Below, piece by piece: positions 9,846 to 12,798 of a stretch of 12,798 nucleotides of DNA. Location of the stretch: NCBI GenBank assembly GCA_035341015.1, contig DAOQUL010000093.1, positions 1 through 12,798 on the forward strand, read 5' to 3'. The position numbers were made by a program, and so were the translations under genes. The stretch comes from JAKQIM01 sp029557965 (GTDB lineage: Bacteria > Chloroflexota > Anaerolineae > Anaerolineales > UBA4823). Within the stretch, counting starts at the first letter, position 1, and every line of letters begins with the position of its first letter. The notes under the pieces are model-generated. The model did not search any database, was not told the origin of the DNA, and saw nothing but the letters and a program-made list of their open reading frames with translations.

Positions 9846-10544
9846 GTGCAGCAGTTCCTGCCACTCGCGCGGGTAGGGTGCTTCAACGGCCAGGGTTTCG
9901 CCGCTGACCGGGTGGATGATGGCCAGGCTGCGGGCGTGCAGGGCCAGGTGGGTCAACACGGGCGGCTCAGGCAAAAGGCCGGGCAGCTCCTGGGGCACGG
10001 CATCGGCACGGCGTACAGGCAGGCCATCACCATACAGCGGGTCTACTGCAATCGGCAGCTCTAAGGCCGCCAGGTGGGCGCGGATCTGGTGCGTGCGCCC
10101 GGTCTCAGGGGCGGCCTCGATGAGGGTATACAGGCCGTAACGCGCCAGCACCCGCAGGTGGGTCACGGCAGGCTTGCCGTGCCTCTTGTCCACCACGGTG
10201 CGGTGGCGGTGGCCGCGATTGGTGCTCAGTGGCAGGCTGATGGTGTGGGTCTTCCAATCAGGTTCGCCCAGCACCAGGGCATGGTAGATCTTGTGGATGC
10301 TGTGCTCGGCAAACTGGGTGTTCAGATGGCGGTGGGCCTCGGCGCTGCGCGCCAGGGCCAGCACGCCGCTGGTCTCACGATCCAGGCGGTGGACGATCCA
10401 CAGGCGGCCATATTCAGGCTCCAGCAGGCTGCGCACATGCGGCAGGCTGGCATCATAGCCATCTGGCAGGGTGTGCAGGCCAGATGGCTTGTTGATGACG
10501 AGCAGGGCATCGTCGGTGTAGAGGATAGGAATGGCAGGGGACAT
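9819..10544 (-). CDS. RluA-family pseudouridine synthase
   Basis: The 241-residue enzyme converts uridine to pseudouridine in rRNA or tRNA. The signature HRLDRETSG carries the catalytic Asp55. Other family segments are VINKPSGLHTLPDG near the N-terminus, HKIYHALVLG, then ETGRTHQIRAHLA, and PLYGDG. There is no N-terminal S4 RNA-binding domain, so it resembles RluA or the shorter TruC-like members more than RluC/RluD; the target base cannot be named. The ATG at 10544 has only a weak ribosome site (GGTGAG, 8 bp upstream). It follows the MFS transporter gene on the same strand, separated by an 83-bp spacer that is mostly a palindromic repeat, and it converges with the HAD gene. Confidence 0.92.
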   Translation of the reverse strand: MSPAIPILYTDDALLVINKPSGLHTLPDGYDASLPHVRSLLEPEYGRLWIVHRLDRETSGVLALARSAEAHRHLNTQFAEHSIHKIYHALVLGEPDWKTHTISLPLSTNRGHRHRTVVDKRHGKPAVTHLRVLARYGLYTLIEAAPETGRTHQIRAHLAALELPIAVDPLYGDGLPVRRADAVPQELPGLLPEPPVLTHLALHARSLAIIHPVSGETLAVEAPYPREWQELLHLLKRSRMR

Positions 10545-10555
10545 CGCTTTTTCTC

Positions 10556-10602
10556 ACCGCAGGGACGCAGCGGCTGAACTTCGGCCACTGCGTCCCCGCG
10601 GT
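10556..10602. repeat. Long imperfect palindrome between the transporter and pseudouridine synthase genes
   Basis: The arms 10556-10570 (ACCGCAGGGACGCAG) and 10588-10602 (CTGCGTCCCCGCGGT) pair over 14 of 15 positions around a 17-nt loop that can itself form a small GCTG/CGGC stem. On the minus strand the flank is A-rich, so it is not a classic terminator in the direction of the neighbouring genes; on the plus strand a short TTTT follows. The arm resembles the 'CACCGCAGAGACGCAGAG' family of dispersed intergenic repeats that I recall from many environmental bacteria; this link is recollection, not a search. Confidence 0.65.
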
Positions 10603-10627
10603 TTTCCCTATGCTTTACAGAAATTCA

Positions 10628-11884
10628 TCAACCGGCTGTTCCCGTCTTGGCTTCGCCGCGGCGCACGAACAGCATGAACACCAGGGCCAGCACAAAGAAG
10701 ATCGGCGCGGCCATGGTGATCATATTGTAATCCTCGCCCATCAGGTGAATGAGCTGACCGTTGATGTTGGGGCCGGCAATGGCAGCTAAAGTGGAGAACA
10801 GGTAATATAGGCCAGTATAGGTGCCAATGCGATCATCGGTGGTGGTATCTACCACCATCGGCAGCGAGTTGATGTTGATGCAGGCCCAGCCGATCCCGGC
10901 GATGATCAACAGCAGCCCCAAAACCGGCACCACCCCCAACACCGGCAGCTTGGTGAGTGGGGTGAGCAGCGTCTGGCTGTCTAAGAAGAACATGCTCAAG
11001 ATACAGGCGGTCATAATGAGCAGGCCGGTAATAATGACCGGCTTGCGGCCCAGCCGCCCGGCGATGTAACCTGAAGGCAGGGCAAAGAGCACAAACGCTA
11101 CCGAGAGCTGGCCCAGCAGGCGGGTACCTTCTGCCTCGGGCTGGCCCAGGTGGCGGTTGACGTACAGGGTGAAGAAGGCTTCGACGGCGTTGTAAGCCAC
11201 AAACCACGAGAAGATAGCCAGCAGGATCAGCAGGGGGCTTTTATCTTGCTCGCTCCAAATGCTGCGCAGGCTTTCCCAGATGCTGGGCTGTTTTTCGGCC
11301 TTGACTTCATACTCTTTGGGCTCTTTGACGAAGATGAAAACCAATGCCACTGCCACCAAAACCAAAACCGAGCCCAGCCAGAAGGGGTAGGCCGGATCCA
11401 GGTTGTACAGCTTGCTGCCGATCAGGTAGGCGATGATGCTGCCGATGCCGCCCATGAAGTTGATGATGCCATTGGCCTGAGAGCGATAGCGCGAGGGGGT
11501 CACATCGGGCATCAAGGCCACCACGGGCGTGCGCCACAGGGCCATGCTGAGGATGGTGGTTACGGTGCAGGCCACGAACAACGGCAAGACGCCTGCCAGG
11601 GGGATCAGCCCAAATGCCGCCGCCGCGATCGGTGCACCGATCAGCAAGAAGGGCATGCGCCGCCCGATGCGGGTGCGCATGCGGTCTGAAAAAGCGCCCA
11701 CCGTTGGCTGGATGAACAAGGCCGCAATGTTATCCAGGGTCATGAAGAAACCCACGACGGCGGCGTTCAGTGCAAACTTGTTCGCCAGGAACAGGGGCAC
11801 GAAAGCATTGTATGTAGCCCAGATGATACTGACACCGAAGAACCCGAAACCCAGTAAAAAGATCTTCCCGTAGTTGAACTTCAT
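10628..11884 (-). CDS. MFS transporter, GPH/SLC45-like sugar symporter
   Basis: The 418-residue protein has about 12 hydrophobic helices with a central cytosolic loop (about residues 180-215). The loop after helix 2 contains GAFSDRMRTRIGRRMPF, the MFS motif A in the form found in GPH and SLC45-type sugar:cation symporters; a degenerate second copy, GYIAGRLGRKP, is in the C-terminal half. These families move sucrose, other disaccharides or glycosides with protons or sodium. The ATG at 11882-11884 has GAGGAG nine bases upstream, which overlaps the trmD stop region, so the two genes are only 13 bp apart and probably co-transcribed. A partial GH32 fructan/sucrose hydrolase lies just before trmD, which fits a sucrose or fructan substrate, but that is inference. 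Confidence 0.85.
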   Translation of the reverse strand: MKFNYGKIFLLGFGFFGVSIIWATYNAFVPLFLANKFALNAAVVGFFMTLDNIAALFIQPTVGAFSDRMRTRIGRRMPFLLIGAPIAAAAFGLIPLAGVLPLFVACTVTTILSMALWRTPVVALMPDVTPSRYRSQANGIINFMGGIGSIIAYLIGSKLYNLDPAYPFWLGSVLVLVAVALVFIFVKEPKEYEVKAEKQPSIWESLRSIWSEQDKSPLLILLAIFSWFVAYNAVEAFFTLYVNRHLGQPEAEGTRLLGQLSVAFVLFALPSGYIAGRLGRKPVIITGLLIMTACILSMFFLDSQTLLTPLTKLPVLGVVPVLGLLLIIAGIGWACININSLPMVVDTTTDDRIGTYTGLYYLFSTLAAIAGPNINGQLIHLMGEDYNMITMAAPIFFVLALVFMLFVRRGEAKTGTAG

Positions 11885-11897
11885 TGTGCTATGCTCC

Positions 11898-12644
11898 TCA
11901 TTCAGATAATTCGAGATTGGCTAAGAACTTACGATCTGCCGCTGACAGATCGGCTTTTTCCAGCAGGTCGGGGCGGCGCAGCCAGGTGCGCAGCAGTGAC
12001 TGTTCACGGCGCCAGCGAGCAATGCGGGCATGGTCGCCGGAGAGCAAGATTTCGGGCGCCGCCCAGCCGCGGAATTCGGGTGGGCGCGTATAGTGGGGGT
12101 ATTCCAGCAGACCGGTGGCATGCGAGTCGTCCCAGGGGCCGTCGGGGTTGCCCAGGGCGCCGGGAATGAGGCGGGTGACAGCATCGACTACCGCCAAGGC
12201 GGGCAGTTCGCCGCCGCTGAGGACGTAATCGCCAATCGAGATCTCGTCGGTCACCAGGTGTTGGCGCACGCGTTCATCCACGCCCTCGTAACGCCCGCAA
12301 AGCAGGGCCAGGCGGGGAAAGAGAGAGAGTTCTTCGGCCACTTGATGGGTGAAGAGGCGGCCTTGAGGGGTCATCAGGATGACCGGGCAGACGGGCGGCG
12401 CACCAAGCACGCTCTCGAGCGCGGTGAAGATGGGTTCGGGTTTCATCACCATGCCCCCGCCGCCTCCGTACGGCAGATCGTCGGTGACATGGTGTTTATC
12501 GCTGGTCCAGTCGCGGATATTGTGTAACTGCACTTCCAACAGGCCGTTCTGGCAAGCGCGTTTCATGATGCTGGCATCCAGGTAAGGGCCGAAGACCTCG
12601 GGGAAGAGGGTAAAGATATCGAAGCGCTTGGCAGGACTGCTCAT
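11898..12644 (-). CDS. trmD: tRNA (guanine-N1)-methyltransferase
   Basis: The 248-residue enzyme methylates G37 of tRNAs using S-adenosylmethionine, which prevents +1 frameshifting. It is a SPOUT protein with the deep trefoil knot. Seen here are RFDIFTLFPEVF at the N-terminus, DLPYGGGGGMVMKPEP (56-71), LLCGRYEGVDERV (114-126), EISIGDYVLSGGELPA (134-149) and the flexible segment with Asp172/Asp173 before SHATGLLEYPHYTRP. The length is typical. I start at ATG 12642-12644; upstream in-frame ATGs would run into the GH32 gene. AAGGGG lies only two bases from this ATG, too close to be a good ribosome site. rimM and rpsP, its usual upstream partners, are absent; a GH32 gene stands there instead. Confidence 0.96.
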   Translation of the reverse strand: MSSPAKRFDIFTLFPEVFGPYLDASIMKRACQNGLLEVQLHNIRDWTSDKHHVTDDLPYGGGGGMVMKPEPIFTALESVLGAPPVCPVILMTPQGRLFTHQVAEELSLFPRLALLCGRYEGVDERVRQHLVTDEISIGDYVLSGGELPALAVVDAVTRLIPGALGNPDGPWDDSHATGLLEYPHYTRPPEFRGWAAPEILLSGDHARIARWRREQSLLRTWLRRPDLLEKADLSAADRKFLANLELSE

Positions 12645-12653
12645 AACCCCTTG

Positions 12654-12659
12654 ATTATA
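12654..12659 (-). promoter_or_regulatory. Possible -10 box of trmD inside the GH32 stop region
   Basis: A perfect TATAAT on the minus strand overlaps the GH32 stop codon (TAA, 12655-12657). It is nine bases from the trmD ATG, so transcription would begin two to four bases before the start codon. There is no recognisable -35 and no TGn extension, so the element may be coincidental. Confidence 0.35.
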
Positions 12660-12798
12660 CCTGTTTCTGGACATTCCAGACTGAGGCGCGCACATCTCCA
12701 ACCCACTGTGTGCGCAGGGCCTGCGGCTGCTTGACATAAAAGCGGGCCGAGATGGCCTGGCGGTCATCCACAAACACTTCCAGCACCGAGCCATCTAC
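12655..12798 (-). CDS. Glycoside hydrolase family 32 (fructan/sucrose hydrolase), C-terminal end
   Basis: Forty-seven codons and a stop are visible; the rest lies beyond the right edge. The reading VDGSVLEVFVDDRQAISARF is the characteristic start of the last strands of the GH32 C-terminal beta-sandwich (compare 'D-x-S-x-x-E-V-F-V-N-x' in invertases, levanases and sucrose-6-phosphate hydrolases). The tail RASVWNVQKQV then ends at TAA. GH32 enzymes cleave beta-fructosides such as sucrose, inulin or levan. The frame is unambiguous because the stop and the motif agree, and the ORF continues open to the edge. Whether the enzyme is exported cannot be seen. Its neighbour past trmD is a sugar-type MFS transporter, suggesting a shared substrate. 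Confidence 0.75.
   Translation of the reverse strand, partial: VDGSVLEVFVDDRQAISARFYVKQPQALRTQWVGDVRASVWNVQKQV
12666..12680. repeat. Short palindrome upstream of trmD
   Basis: TCTGGA-CAT-TCCAGA is a perfect 6+3+6 inverted repeat, located seven bases upstream of the TATAAT on the trmD side and within the last codons of the GH32 gene. It could be an operator half-site pair, but such short repeats also arise by chance. Confidence 0.3.

Noticed and set aside
12645..12794. N-terminal extension of trmD
   Set aside because: The extra residues are a shadow of the GH32 C-terminus in another frame. TrmD homologues begin with the RFDIFTLFPE segment.

Overview
The window is a GC-rich, densely coded bacterial chromosome segment. 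Ten protein genes (one of them partial) run on the minus strand and one on the plus strand, with a further partial gene at the left edge. No tRNA, rRNA, CRISPR array or transposase is visible. A cytosolic LacI-sensor/histidine kinase/AraC hybrid, propeller-type lipoproteins and a GH32 end suggest a free-living, sugar-using bacterium, perhaps Chloroflexota (Anaerolineae-like). That placement is inference from gene content and architecture, not from a marker tree.

Right part (about 9.1-12.8 kb), read in transcription order on the minus strand. The C-terminal end of a GH32 fructan/sucrose hydrolase comes first, then trmD (tRNA m1G37 methyltransferase), a 12-helix MFS/GPH-like sugar transporter, and a RluA-type pseudouridine synthase. 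The only plus-strand gene, a HAD phosphatase, converges on the pseudouridine synthase and overlaps its end by 27 bp. The HAD gene is divergent from rplS (ribosomal protein L19), whose promoter and short hairpin leader lie in the shared intergenic space. trmD and rplS normally sit together in the rpsP-rimM-trmD-rplS operon; here they are about 2.8 kb apart, and trmD sits between two sugar-use genes.

Middle part (7.1-9.1 kb): rplS ends at a clear intrinsic terminator. A CorA-type Mg2+ channel and a YbaK/EbsC-type aminoacyl-tRNA deacylase follow, closely packed.

Left part (0.3-7.1 kb): this is a likely sensory operon. It has a secreted beta-propeller lipoprotein with two-component-regulator-type repeats, a DUF4163/DUF3298 (RsiV/PdaC-like) lipoprotein, and a 1185-residue cytosolic hybrid. 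The hybrid carries a LacI-type sugar-binding domain, a GAF-like linker, a histidine kinase, two receivers (the first lacking its acidic pair) and an AraC-type DNA-binding domain. The last two genes are 1 bp apart, and the operon ends at an 11-bp-stem terminator. Beyond it, a new gene encoding an exported protein runs off the left edge.

The most interesting items are the one-protein phosphorelay regulator and its lipoprotein partners, the split trmD/rplS cluster with sugar genes around trmD, the compact rplS leader hairpin, two apparently leaderless starts (the HAD gene and trmD), and a long palindromic repeat between the transporter and the pseudouridine synthase.
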